Assembly (NCBI RefSeq): GCF_001420605.1
Contig: NZ_LJIZ01000021.1
Coordinates: forward strand, 329,856 to 393,855
Direction of reading: 5' to 3'
DNA length: 64,000 nt
DNA from: Bacillus sp. FJAT-25509
GTDB lineage: Bacteria; Bacillota; Bacilli; Bacillales; Bacillaceae_G
Positions within the stretch are counted from its first letter, which is position 1. Each line of letters begins with the position of its first letter. The notes under the pieces are model-generated. The model was not told the DNA's origin, did no database searches, and saw only the letters and a program-made list of their open reading frames with translations. The position numbers were made by a program, and so were the translations under genes. Positions 1 to 8,809 of this stretch are shown piece after piece.

Positions 1-164
1 TAGTCTAACTACTTAGGAGAACCCTCTTTTTTTATTTTAATAGCAAAAAGGATTGAGCTGCAAATAAGTCTTAGAGTACAGGAATTCATCAATAAACGTA
101 CTTCCTCACAATAAAGTTTTAGATCAGGATCATAATTACTGTATAATCTTTATAGGTGATGAAA

Positions 165-899
165 ATGTTTCTAAAAAAAATTACACTTTTGCGCGATGAT
201 ATCAATTCCTTTATCCAATATCCGTTTTCAATTCCTTCGATTAAATCTTTTGATGATTTGGACCTAAGAAGTAATGTAACCTTTTTTGTAGGTGAAAATG
301 GTTCTGGAAAGTCTACTTTATTGGAGGCAATTGCTGATAAATGTGATTTTAATACAGCAGGTGGAGGACGTAATAATAATTATGAAGTTTTTGCATCGGA
401 GTCACAACTTGGAAATTACATAAGACTTTCTTGGTTGCCGAAAATTTCGAATGGATTTTTCTTACGAGCGGAATCATTTTACAATTTTGCTACTTATTTA
501 GATGAATTAGAAGATCCAAAAAATGAAAAATATAACAGCTATGGCGGACAGTCTCTCCATCATCAATCACACGGGGAATCATTTTTGACCCTGTTTTTAA
601 ATCGATTTAATGAAACGGCAATCTACTTGTTAGATGAGCCTGAGGCAGCATTGTCGCCAGCTAGGCAATTATCATTTTTAAAAATAATACATGATTTAGT
701 AGAAAACGAAAATTCGCAGTTCATTATTGCTACGCATTCTCCAATTCTTCTTGGTTATCCAAATGCAGATATTTTAAGCTTTGATCATGGAGAAATTTCT
801 AGAATTGATTATGAAAATACAGATCACTATCAAATTACTAAATATTTCTTACAAAACAGGGAAAAGTTTTTAAGTGATTTATTACGAGATGATGAGTGA
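165..899 (+). CDS. AAA/ABC-type ATP-binding protein
   Basis: Soluble single-domain P-loop ATPase of about 244 residues. Walker A GENGSGKST lies near residue 45, an ABC-signature-like stretch GGQSLHHQSHGESF near 125, Walker B YLLDEPEAALSP near 153, and the switch histidine in IIATHSP near 190. No membrane segments or signal peptide are present. It matches the short AAA-family ATPases (COG3910-like) rather than a transporter with a partner permease, and no permease adjoins it. Its cellular role is unknown. An in-frame GTG at 156 falls inside the ribosome binding site AGGTGA, so the ATG at 165 is the better start. TATAAT at 142-147 could be a -10 element. The family call is solid; the function is not. 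Confidence 0.85.
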   Translation: MFLKKITLLRDDINSFIQYPFSIPSIKSFDDLDLRSNVTFFVGENGSGKSTLLEAIADKCDFNTAGGGRNNNYEVFASESQLGNYIRLSWLPKISNGFFLRAESFYNFATYLDELEDPKNEKYNSYGGQSLHHQSHGESFLTLFLNRFNETAIYLLDEPEAALSPARQLSFLKIIHDLVENENSQFIIATHSPILLGYPNADILSFDHGEISRIDYENTDHYQITKYFLQNREKFLSDLLRDDE

Positions 900-903
900 A
901 GCT

Positions 904-942
904 AAAAAAACTCAGTTCACCTATGTGAAACTGAGTTTTTTG
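904..942. terminator. Bidirectional terminator between convergent genes
   Basis: Inverted repeat CTCAGTTCAC / GTGAAACTGAG with one bulged A, flanked by an A-run on the left and a T-run on the right. It therefore serves the ATPase gene on the left and the minus-strand DUF952 gene on the right. Confidence 0.85.
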
Positions 943-1290
943 TTATTCTTGCTCTATTAATTCATCTTGTAATATAAATTGCCCAGTTTCATCACTGTAA
1001 AGTTCAACAACTTTAAAAACAGCATCTAAGTTTAATGGACCATATAGATGAGGGAAAAGTTTACCGAAGTTTTCGGTATCTTCATAAACGATTTTTGATT
1101 TTGTTTTTTCTTCATCGATGCATAGAATTTTTAAATCAGTTACTCCTTTGAAGAATAAGTTTGCGATTTCTACAGTTTGTTCTAGCGTAGAGCAGTGGAT
1201 AAACCCATCGGTATTTAAACTAGCTGGTAAATATTCACCTATTTTAATTGCGTTTTGCCAATCTTTATTTTCGATAATATGTAAAATCAT
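943..1290 (-). CDS. DUF952 domain-containing protein
   Basis: Cytoplasmic protein of 115 residues that is nearly all DUF952. Family hallmarks are GFIHCS near residue 30 and FPHLYGPL near 80. The domain has an ADP-ribosyltransferase-like fold in known structures, but no reaction is established. It is the second gene of a minus-strand pair, 16 bases behind the uracil-DNA-glycosylase-like gene, with its own AAGGAGAA ribosome binding site, so the two are probably co-transcribed. Length is normal for the family. Confidence 0.85.
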   Translation of the reverse strand: MILHIIENKDWQNAIKIGEYLPASLNTDGFIHCSTLEQTVEIANLFFKGVTDLKILCIDEEKTKSKIVYEDTENFGKLFPHLYGPLNLDAVFKVVELYSDETGQFILQDELIEQE

Positions 1291-1306
1291 TTTGGTTCTC
1301 CTTTAT

Positions 1307-2053
1307 TCATTTCTCAAAATAGTCTTTAATTTTTTGTTTCATGTCTTCTTTGTTTTCCGCAAATTGTTTATGTCGATGCCCGTTTCCACCAGAAGTATGT
1401 GGGAATCCGTATAAAATTGAGTCCGAGTTTAAATAATCATTCGTTGTTAGATAGGTTAAAACTTTTGAAACATTAACTCCTAATGGGATAATGAGAGGAT
1501 GTTCTAGTCTTATGATTTCTTCCGCAAACGTATTAACAATATACTTTTTAAGTAGGTCGGTTCTTAAAATATTCGGAGTTGAACCATTATAGTTTTTTCC
1601 TTTATAAAAAGCAGGATATTTAATAACGGATGTTGTTTGGACTAAATGACTTGCTGTACTAAAAAGTTCGCTAGTTGAATTTAATCCAAGATAATAATGT
1701 AATTCTAATTCATCTAACATAGCAATTAAATTTTTTCGCATCGGTCCTTCAAAGCTAGAATTCTTTTTAACTTCATGTAAAATTTCTTCGTCATCCATCT
1801 CCGTATCCTTAAACCTGATCACAGTAGAATAAGATTGTTTCATTTGATGTAAGCCGGGTGTAATCCCTACTATGATGACTTTAGCTCGTTCATTAATGTA
1901 CTCAAAAGGAGCGTAATAAATTTCTAAATTTTTCTTTTCATCTTTATCTACTAGAAATTTTTCACTTTTTAATATATTAGTTTCAAGTGAAGGAGATAAA
2001 GAAGATATTAACGTTTTATATTCGTTAAATTTTGCATTTGCTAACATAGCCAT
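1307..2053 (-). CDS. Uracil-DNA glycosylase superfamily protein
   Basis: Protein of 248 residues with the core of the uracil-DNA glycosylase-like superfamily. The segment VIIVGITPG near residue 60 corresponds to the first active-site loop, and GFPHTSGGNGHRHKQF near 218 corresponds to the C-terminal HPS-type loop. The first loop lacks the classical water-activating Asp of family 1 enzymes, so the substrate is uncertain. It may be a divergent DNA glycosylase or a non-catalytic relative. The start at 2053 has GGAGG six bases upstream. It leads the pair with the DUF952 gene. Confidence 0.7.
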   Translation of the reverse strand: MAMLANAKFNEYKTLISSLSPSLETNILKSEKFLVDKDEKKNLEIYYAPFEYINERAKVIIVGITPGLHQMKQSYSTVIRFKDTEMDDEEILHEVKKNSSFEGPMRKNLIAMLDELELHYYLGLNSTSELFSTASHLVQTTSVIKYPAFYKGKNYNGSTPNILRTDLLKKYIVNTFAEEIIRLEHPLIIPLGVNVSKVLTYLTTNDYLNSDSILYGFPHTSGGNGHRHKQFAENKEDMKQKIKDYFEK

Positions 2054-2213
2054 ATTTTGCCTCCATCACATCTATTTATAGTTCATTGTATCGAAAGTTC
2101 TCCGTGAAATCCAACTATCTCCCAACTAGCCTTTCAAGTATAAAATAGGTGATTTATGATAAAACTGATTAGCTGAAAGTAAGTTGGAAATTTATGAAAG
2201 GCTGGAAGATTAA

Positions 2214-3668
2214 GTGGATTATCCTAGTGAACAAAAAAAGCGTTTAAGAAAATTTAATTTACGTTCTTCCGTTATTCATACTGAAGGAAATTTAAGAGAA
2301 AATCTTAACATTATTCAAAGAATCTTTCCTACCTCTGATTTAGTAACGAAAGACTTGATAATTCGAAATAAACAGGCTACGCTTTGCTATTTGTCTAGTA
2401 TTGTCAATGAACAAAGAATATCCCAATTTATTAATACAATAAGTTCAAATACAGAAGAAATTGAATTATTCATAACGAATAATACTGTTCGGACTAATCA
2501 AATCTTAGATATTGAAACAGCAATATTGGATGGTAAAAGTATTTTACTAGTAGAAGGTGATCCAGTCGCATTTGTTTATTCGACTGAAAAATTACCACAA
2601 AGAGCGTATACGCCTCCAAGTATTGATAATTCTTTAAGAGGTTCAAAAATATCCTTTGTTGAAACTGATCAAGCAAATATTGCGTTACTTCGTAGATTTA
2701 TTAAAAGCAGAGATTTTCAAATTAAGCGGGTTGAAATCGGAAGTGAAAATAAAAGTATTGTATCAATTGCGTATATCGATGGATTAGTAGATGAAGATTT
2801 ACTATCTGGCATAGAACAAAATATCTCAAAGATAAAACTTGATTCTGTTTTAAATGCAAACCATTTAGGGCAATTGATGGAAAGGAACCCATTTTCGCCT
2901 TTTCCGCAATATTTTACGACTGAAAGACCCGATGTTGCAGCTACGACATTACTTGAGGGGAAAGTAGTTTTAATCGTAGACCGATCCTCTGAAGTTATTA
3001 TTTTACCGATTAATTTTGCAATATTTTTTAAAACGATTGATGATTATGCTGCAAGAGCGATGGTGGCGTCATTTAATCGTTTACTTAGAGTAGTTGCATT
3101 TTTTTTAACAATTTTTTTGCCAGGAATCTATATTGCAATTATTTCATTCAATTATGAAATCGTTCCTTTAAAATTACTTCTATCCATCGGGGAATCTAGG
3201 GCAAAGGTTCCATTTGATCCTTTATTTGAAGCCATTGTTATGGAGATAACTTTAGAAATGTTAAGAGAAGCAGCTATTAGGCTACCAGCACCTATTAGTA
3301 CAACAGTTGGCATTGTAGGCGGGATTGTAATCGGGCAAGCAGCTGTTCAAGCAGGAATCGTTAGTAATATTATGGTAATCGTTGTAGCTCTAACTGCTAT
3401 TTCATCATTCATTATTCCAAACTATGAAATGGCATCTAGTTTACGAGTCATTCGATTTCCAATTATGATTATGGCTTCATTATTTGGTTTAATTGGTTTG
3501 ATTGTAAGTACTATGGTTCTCATGATCCATGGATTGAGTTTATCTAGCTATAACAAACCTTATACATTACCATTTTCCCCAATCAATCTTGATGCATTTA
3601 AAGATACATTCATAAGGGTACCTTTAAACTATCTTTGGAAAAAACAAAATAAACGTAATGAAGAATGA
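2214..3668 (+). CDS. Spore germination receptor A subunit (GerA/GerK family)
   Basis: Germinant receptor A subunit in the spore inner membrane. The 484-residue protein has a large hydrophilic N-terminal domain (about 1-240) followed by membrane segments from about 285 to 450. The typical conserved region runs from NPFSPFPQ through the segment RAMVASFNRLLRVVAFFLT, with LGEAAI-like and IGQAAVQAGI motifs. The start is GTG with GGAAG five bases upstream. Its stop overlaps the next gene by four bases (ATGA), so it leads a gerA-type A-B-C operon. Such operons are normally transcribed in the forespore by sigma G; I could not assign that promoter with confidence. Which germinant it senses cannot be read. 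Confidence 0.93.
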   Translation: MDYPSEQKKRLRKFNLRSSVIHTEGNLRENLNIIQRIFPTSDLVTKDLIIRNKQATLCYLSSIVNEQRISQFINTISSNTEEIELFITNNTVRTNQILDIETAILDGKSILLVEGDPVAFVYSTEKLPQRAYTPPSIDNSLRGSKISFVETDQANIALLRRFIKSRDFQIKRVEIGSENKSIVSIAYIDGLVDEDLLSGIEQNISKIKLDSVLNANHLGQLMERNPFSPFPQYFTTERPDVAATTLLEGKVVLIVDRSSEVIILPINFAIFFKTIDDYAARAMVASFNRLLRVVAFFLTIFLPGIYIAIISFNYEIVPLKLLLSIGESRAKVPFDPLFEAIVMEITLEMLREAAIRLPAPISTTVGIVGGIVIGQAAVQAGIVSNIMVIVVALTAISSFIIPNYEMASSLRVIRFPIMIMASLFGLIGLIVSTMVLMIHGLSLSSYNKPYTLPFSPINLDAFKDTFIRVPLNYLWKKQNKRNEE

Positions 3669-3688
3669 ATGTTAGAAGGGATTCTTTC

Positions 3689-4786
3689 ATGGTTATTACG
3701 AAGTCAAAAATTACACAGTTTCAATTTATTTTAATGATTTTTGGTATTCAAGTAGGGATTGGAATGTTGTCACTTCCTAGAGAACTAGCTCTAAAAGGAG
3801 GTACAAGTAGCTGGATCGCAATTCTTTTTGGGGGGATCATTTCTACTTTTATTAGCATTTTATTTGTTAAATTAAGAGAGAAGGCTCCTAATTTAAATTA
3901 CGTAAGTTTTTTTACTTTTTATCTAGGAAAAATAATCGGATCAATTGTAGTCCTTTTACAAGCGATCTATTTCCTTTATGCTGGGTATCTCGTATTATGT
4001 AGAGCCATCTTATATATTCAATCCTACATTCTTCAAGAAACAAAAGGGTATATTTTATTAGTGTTATTTCTTTTTCCAACTTATCAGCTGATAATAGGTG
4101 GAATTCATTTAATTGGAAAATATATAGAAGCAATTTTTCCAATTGCTTTTTTTACTTTATTCATGCTACTTTTCACGCTTAAAGATGCTGATCTAAATTT
4201 TATTTTACCAATTATAAAGAATGGCTGGATGCCGATTTTTAAGACAATTCCATTAACGACAACTTCATTTCTAGGAATTGAGTTAATCCTAGTTTTTTAT
4301 CCCTATTTAAAGTCGAAAGAAAAAGCAATTAAAGGTGTTATTATTGGAAATGCATTAACAACATTTACATATATTTTTGTAACAATTATTTGCTTTGTTA
4401 TTTATAGTCCTTATGAAATCAAAATGACGTTTGAGCCCGTAATCGATATTTTAAGTATAATGGAATTCCAATATGTTGAGCGATTAGATTTCATTTTATT
4501 CTCATTATTTTTAATGATTATATCGAAAACATGGGTTACGTATATTTGGGCCGGGATGAATGGGTTTTCAGAGTTATTTAAATTTAAACTAAAACCTTTT
4601 ATCATTATTTTTCTTTTTATCGTAATTTTCATACTTACGTTTATTCAAGTACCGACGTTTACAAATACGACTATTCATTTACATTATATAATGGTTTCTG
4701 GAACATGCATAATAATCGGTATTCCAATCCTCTTATTGGTGGGCGGTTTAATAAAAAATAGGTTAAGTAAGGTGAAAATCAATTGA
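3689..4786 (+). CDS. Spore germination receptor B subunit, endospore permease
   Basis: Integral membrane protein of about 365 residues in the GerAB/GerKB branch of the amino acid-polyamine-organocation superfamily, with roughly ten membrane helices. The N-terminal segment IGVGMLSLPRE-like (residues about 20-35) is the family hallmark. In characterised receptors the B subunit binds the amino-acid germinant. An upstream ATG at 3665 overlaps the A gene stop, but the ATG at 3689 has AGAAGGG eight bases upstream and gives the usual family N-terminus. The end overlaps the next start. Confidence 0.92.
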   Translation: MVITKSKITQFQFILMIFGIQVGIGMLSLPRELALKGGTSSWIAILFGGIISTFISILFVKLREKAPNLNYVSFFTFYLGKIIGSIVVLLQAIYFLYAGYLVLCRAILYIQSYILQETKGYILLVLFLFPTYQLIIGGIHLIGKYIEAIFPIAFFTLFMLLFTLKDADLNFILPIIKNGWMPIFKTIPLTTTSFLGIELILVFYPYLKSKEKAIKGVIIGNALTTFTYIFVTIICFVIYSPYEIKMTFEPVIDILSIMEFQYVERLDFILFSLFLMIISKTWVTYIWAGMNGFSELFKFKLKPFIIIFLFIVIFILTFIQVPTFTNTTIHLHYIMVSGTCIIIGIPILLLVGGLIKNRLSKVKIN

Positions 4787-5904
4787 AATATTTTCAAGTA
4801 TGTTTGCTTAGTATTTTTTTAGTAATCGGCGTTTCAGGTTGCAGAGGGAAAATTAATATAGAAGATGTCACATTATCGATGATTTTAGGAATCGATGTAA
4901 ATGATGAAAATAAAGTAGAAATATATATGGCAAGCCCAGTCTTTAGTGAAGAAACAAAAGAGAAAACTGAACATTTTAGTGTACAAACTCTTTCTATTAA
5001 AGAATCAAGAAATTATTTTGATACCCGAGCTAATGGTGTTACTGGTGGTGGTAAAATTCAAGCAATCTTAATTGGATCGAAGGTTCTTGAACATAAAAAT
5101 TGGTTTTCAATAATGGATATGTTTTATCGAGATCCAAAGTTTCGATTAAATGCCGATCTTATTTTTGTAGATGGTCCACTTTCCGATGTTTTTAATTTAA
5201 AACCAAAGGATAAACCAGAGTTGCCAATCTATATTCCTCAATTAATACAAACTGCTGATTTTCGAAATGTTGCTTTCAGAACGTCTTTACGAATGTTTCA
5301 TCAAATGTATTATGAGAAGGGAATAACACCTTTTGCACCTGAACTTACAGTACAAGGTGACCATTTAGTAGTCAATGGAACGACAATATTAACCAAAAAT
5401 AATTTGTATAATCGAACCCTATCAATGAATGAAACACAAATGCTAAAAATTTTAAAAGATCATTTAGTAGGGCAATTAGTTGTTGCATTGGATCTTAAAA
5501 AATTTAAAAGAGATCAAGATGATGTTTTTACTGAAGAAGAAACTAGTTTTTATATTAAAGATGTAAAGCGGAAAATCGATAAAAAATATTCAAATGGTCG
5601 CTATACCTTTAATGTAAACTTGACAATGCCGATTATGATTACAGAATCCCCAATAGGATTGACAAATGCAACAGAAAAAGAATTGAAAAATGCAATACAA
5701 AAAAAATTACAAAAAGATTTAAATGATTTAGTCCAATCTTTTCAAAAAGATAAAGTTGATCCAGTCGGATTTGGCATTCTTGCTCATTCATTTCAATATT
5801 CTGATTGGGAGAAAAATGAGAATCATTGGCTTGATACATTCCAAAAATCGAATATAAAGGTAAAAGTAAAAGTTATTGTTATCGATAAAGGAATAACGAT
5901 GTAA
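4783..5904 (+). CDS. Spore germination receptor C subunit, GerAC-type lipoprotein
   Basis: Lipoprotein of 373 residues completing the receptor operon. The signal peptide ends in a lipobox, VSGC, so Cys20 should be lipidated and anchor the protein to the outer face of the spore inner membrane. The family pattern RDIEDLxLVxxxGID appears here as INIEDVTLSMILGIDV. The start is TTG with AAGGTG upstream, overlapping the B gene stop by four bases. The mature chain ends in the family C-terminal domain. The receptor set is complete and all three reading frames are intact. Confidence 0.93.
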   Translation: MKYFQVCLLSIFLVIGVSGCRGKINIEDVTLSMILGIDVNDENKVEIYMASPVFSEETKEKTEHFSVQTLSIKESRNYFDTRANGVTGGGKIQAILIGSKVLEHKNWFSIMDMFYRDPKFRLNADLIFVDGPLSDVFNLKPKDKPELPIYIPQLIQTADFRNVAFRTSLRMFHQMYYEKGITPFAPELTVQGDHLVVNGTTILTKNNLYNRTLSMNETQMLKILKDHLVGQLVVALDLKKFKRDQDDVFTEEETSFYIKDVKRKIDKKYSNGRYTFNVNLTMPIMITESPIGLTNATEKELKNAIQKKLQKDLNDLVQSFQKDKVDPVGFGILAHSFQYSDWEKNENHWLDTFQKSNIKVKVKVIVIDKGITM

Positions 5905-5908
5905 ATGT

Positions 5909-5940
5909 AGAAAACCCACCAAAAAAATTGGTGGGTTTAA
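5909..5940. terminator. Terminator between gerA-like operon and MFS gene
   Basis: Perfect stem AAACCCACCAA / TTGGTGGGTTT with A-rich flank on the left and T-rich flank on the right, placed between two convergent operons. It probably acts in both directions. Confidence 0.85.
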
Positions 5941-5942
5941 GC

Positions 5943-7127
5943 TTATGCAGCTGCATTTTCAATAGCTGTTGCTTTTCTTTGTTTACGGTCATGCAATAAA
6001 TAGTAAATGATACTCGTCGATAATACAGCAATTGCCGTTATTACGTACATAATATGGAAGGAACTTTTTGCAGATATAATTCCAAGAACGTAAGAGCCAA
6101 TCCCCATACCGGTGTCAAAAAACATAAAAAATGTCGCTGTTGCCATTCCCTTTTTAGCAGGGGCAGCCGTGTTAATCGCTAACGTTTGGAAACTAGGTAC
6201 GATTGAACCATAGCCTAGACCGATTAATGCAGCGGAAAATAAAAAGATTGTTTGTACTGTTGAAAAACTCAATACAACTAGACCAATCGTAAATAAAATG
6301 ATCCCAGGGTAAACGATTATATTTGCTCCTTTACGATCAAATAGTTTACCAGTGAAAGGTCTTGAACCTAAAATGAAAACTGCATATACAATAAAAAAGA
6401 AACTCGCAACATCTACAAAACCTAATTTCTTTGCGTATAATGTGATAAATGAAATGATACCACTGTAACCAAAAGAGATAATTGCTGAAGTAATTGAGAT
6501 TGGTAATGCTGAATGCTCAATTAATTGTGATGGTTTTATTCGAGTTTTTGCTTTCAATGTTTGTTTAGGAATCGCAATGAATAGACCGAATATAAGTGAA
6601 ATAATTGCGAAGAATCCACAAACAAAAAACAAAATGTGGAAGGTGAAATGATTCATTAAATTTATACCAAGATAAGGACCAAATACCATTGCAAGGATCA
6701 TGGATGAACTATAATAACTCATACCTTCGCCCCTACGTGATACAGGAACTATTTCAGCAACTATTGTACCCGTTGCGGTTGTTCCTAGGCCAAAAGCAAT
6801 CCCTTGTGCAAAACGCAATAATAGTAATAATGCAAAATTATTTATAAAAGGATATAAAAATGTTGTTAATGTAAAGAAAACTAATGAAATGATTAATATT
6901 TTTCTGCGACCAATTGTATCAAGCCAGATACCTGCAAATGGACGAATTGCAACTGAGGCGATAAGAAAGCATGTTACTACAAGACCAACTTTACTATCTT
7001 CTTGGCCTAAATTATCAATCACAAAAATCGGCAATGTCGCCATCAACGTATAAAATACTAAAAACACAAAAAATCCACTTAAGCTTACACTTAGAAAATC
7101 CTTTGTCCATAAACGCTCGTTTTTCAA
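5943..7127 (-). CDS. MFS efflux transporter
   Basis: Twelve-helix major facilitator superfamily permease of 394 residues, drug/H+ antiporter type. The loop between helices 2 and 3 reads GIWLDTIGRRK, a variant of the MFS motif A, and motif C-like glycines follow in helix 5 (MVFGPYLG). The start is TTG with GGGGGAA upstream. Only two bases separate it from the stop of the MarR gene, so regulator and transporter form one operon. The substrate is unknown; a toxic small molecule recognised by the MarR protein is the natural inference. Confidence 0.88.
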   Translation of the reverse strand: MKNERLWTKDFLSVSLSGFFVFLVFYTLMATLPIFVIDNLGQEDSKVGLVVTCFLIASVAIRPFAGIWLDTIGRRKILIISLVFFTLTTFLYPFINNFALLLLLRFAQGIAFGLGTTATGTIVAEIVPVSRRGEGMSYYSSSMILAMVFGPYLGINLMNHFTFHILFFVCGFFAIISLIFGLFIAIPKQTLKAKTRIKPSQLIEHSALPISITSAIISFGYSGIISFITLYAKKLGFVDVASFFFIVYAVFILGSRPFTGKLFDRKGANIIVYPGIILFTIGLVVLSFSTVQTIFLFSAALIGLGYGSIVPSFQTLAINTAAPAKKGMATATFFMFFDTGMGIGSYVLGIISAKSSFHIMYVITAIAVLSTSIIYYLLHDRKQRKATAIENAAA

Positions 7128-7129
7128 AC

Positions 7130-7573
7130 TTATTCCCCCTGTTTAGTAACCTCCGACGCTTTCATATTGTTCATCATTTTTTGAAAAACTTGAAGTGCAA
7201 TATCAAGCTCTTCATCGGGTATATCTTTAATAACATCATTCTCAAATGAGATGATTTGTTCTTTCCAACTATCAAATTGATTTATAGATTTATCAGTTAG
7301 ATGAATCATTTTTTCTCTTTTATCCGTTCCTTCTTTGCGAACGATTAAGTCTAAAGTTTCCATTCTACGTAGTGTACGTGTCAATGTAGGTGGCTCAATA
7401 TTCAAATTCGAACAAATTGTTCGTTGAGTACATGGTCCATGTAAATGGATATAATGAATCACGGACCATTGTGCTAAATACAATCCAGTAGGAACGAGAT
7501 GCTCATTAAATGATTTCGAAAACTGACGTGTAGTTTGATTTAATAAAAAAAAGAAAGGCTGCTTTTTGCGCAT
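7130..7573 (-). CDS. MarR family transcriptional regulator
   Basis: Winged-helix repressor of 147 residues, first gene of the MarR-MFS operon. The recognition region reads RTICSNLNIEPPTLTRTLRRMETLDLI (quoted in two parts: RTICSNLNIE, PPTLTRTLRRMETLDLI), followed by the wing around RKEGTDKREK. MarR dimers normally repress their own operon and release DNA on binding a ligand. The upstream region holds two copies of TAGCTAATTA, a likely operator, so the gene is probably autoregulated. Confidence 0.9.
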   Translation of the reverse strand: MRKKQPFFFLLNQTTRQFSKSFNEHLVPTGLYLAQWSVIHYIHLHGPCTQRTICSNLNIEPPTLTRTLRRMETLDLIVRKEGTDKREKMIHLTDKSINQFDSWKEQIISFENDVIKDIPDEELDIALQVFQKMMNNMKASEVTKQGE

Positions 7574-7598
7574 AAAAAAGTCTCCTTGAGAAAATTAG

Positions 7599-7634
7599 TT
7601 AGCTAGCTAATTAAAATAGTTGTCTAGCTAATTA
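7599..7634. promoter_or_regulatory. Putative MarR operator, two direct repeats
   Basis: TAGCTAATTA occurs at 7604-7613 and again at 7625-7634, exactly 21 bases apart, which is two helical turns. The first copy is part of a perfect 12-base palindrome TTAGCTAGCTAA at 7599-7610. The site lies just upstream of the minus-strand marR start. Confidence 0.65.
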
Positions 7635-7747
7635 TATTTGAACAAATTGTGAATGTCCAGTGAATGAACTTAATTAGTATAAATTGAGCATAAGAGCAAA
7701 TATTAAATGTAGAAAAATTTTACAAAACAGTTAGGACGGTATTTGAG

Positions 7748-8626
7748 ATGGCAGGAGCAATACATGCAACAAACGGTAAATCTCACAAAATGAAGATTGT
7801 ACAAAGAGCAATCGCAATGCTAGTAGGTGCTTTACTTGTAGCAACTGGTCTTGAAATTTTTTTAGTTCCAAATGATGTTATTGATGGTGGAATAACAGGC
7901 ATTTCAATTATGTTTTCCCATCTTACAGGACTTCCACTTGGGGTATTTCTATTTGTACTAAACCTACCTTTTTTTTATTTGGGTTATAAGCAAATTGGGA
8001 AAACATTTGCAATTTCCACCATTCTTGGTATCACTGTTCTTTCTTATTTAACAAGCAGATTTCACCATATCTCTGCTTTTACGGAAGATATTCTACTTGC
8101 AACAATTTTTGGAGGAATGGTCGTAGGTGTAGGAGTAGGATTAGCCATACGATTTGGTGGCGCACTGGACGGAATTGAGATTCTAGCGATTATTATTAAT
8201 AGTAAGATTCCTTTTTCCGTTGGTGAAATCATTATGGTCTTCAACTTATTTATTTTAGGAGCTGCTGGATTTATCTTCTCTTGGGATCGCGCAATGTACT
8301 CAATTATTGCATATTTAGTCGCATTTAAAACAATTGATATCGTAGTTGAAGGATTGGAACAATCAAAATCAGCATGGATCATTAGTGATAAAAATGATGA
8401 TATTGGAGAAGCGATTCTTTTTAGAATGGGCCGTGGTGTTACATATATAAATGGTACTGGAGCATACTCAGGTGAAACTACAAAGGTTATCTATTGTGTT
8501 ATCACTCGATTAGAGGAAGCAGAATTAAAAACAATTGTTGATGACATTGACCCATCTGCCTTTTTAGCTATTTCAGATATTGCAGAAGTACGTGGTGGAA
8601 GATTTAAAAAGAAAAATGTACATTAG
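7748..8626 (+). CDS. YitT family membrane protein (DUF2179)
   Basis: Protein of 292 residues with a YitT membrane domain (about five helices, residues 20-195) and a C-terminal DUF2179 domain (about 210-285). Diagnostic features are GLEIFLVPNDVIDGGITGIS near residue 35 and the C-terminal GRGVTYINGTGAYSGE motif near 225. B. subtilis has several paralogues (YitT, YpjC, YqfU, YvjA, YxkD); molecular function is not established. It stands alone, with AGGACGG upstream of the ATG. Confidence 0.9.
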   Translation: MAGAIHATNGKSHKMKIVQRAIAMLVGALLVATGLEIFLVPNDVIDGGITGISIMFSHLTGLPLGVFLFVLNLPFFYLGYKQIGKTFAISTILGITVLSYLTSRFHHISAFTEDILLATIFGGMVVGVGVGLAIRFGGALDGIEILAIIINSKIPFSVGEIIMVFNLFILGAAGFIFSWDRAMYSIIAYLVAFKTIDIVVEGLEQSKSAWIISDKNDDIGEAILFRMGRGVTYINGTGAYSGETTKVIYCVITRLEEAELKTIVDDIDPSAFLAISDIAEVRGGRFKKKNVH

Positions 8627-8652
8627 GTTTATGGTCAACAAAAGCATAGAAA

Positions 8653-8696
8653 TAAGGAGGAAGGTTCACGATTGATGAACCTTCTTTCCTTTTATT
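8653..8696 (+). terminator. Terminator after yitT-like gene
   Basis: Stem GAAGGTTCA / TGAACCTTC with a seven-base loop, continued by GAGGAAGG pairing toward CTTTCCTT and followed by a T-rich tract. Confidence 0.8.
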
Positions 8697-8809
8697 ATCT
8701 TACTATTTGCTGTATTATTTAATTGATAACTGAAAATTTAGAAAACTGTTCTTGTACCGAAAAATTCATCATTTTATAGATTAGAAGGCTTAAAAGGAGG
8801 GGGAGTTGG

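Noticed and set aside
1118-1414. 98-codon plus-strand frame
   Set aside because: Antisense to the DUF952 and glycosylase-like genes, no ribosome binding site.
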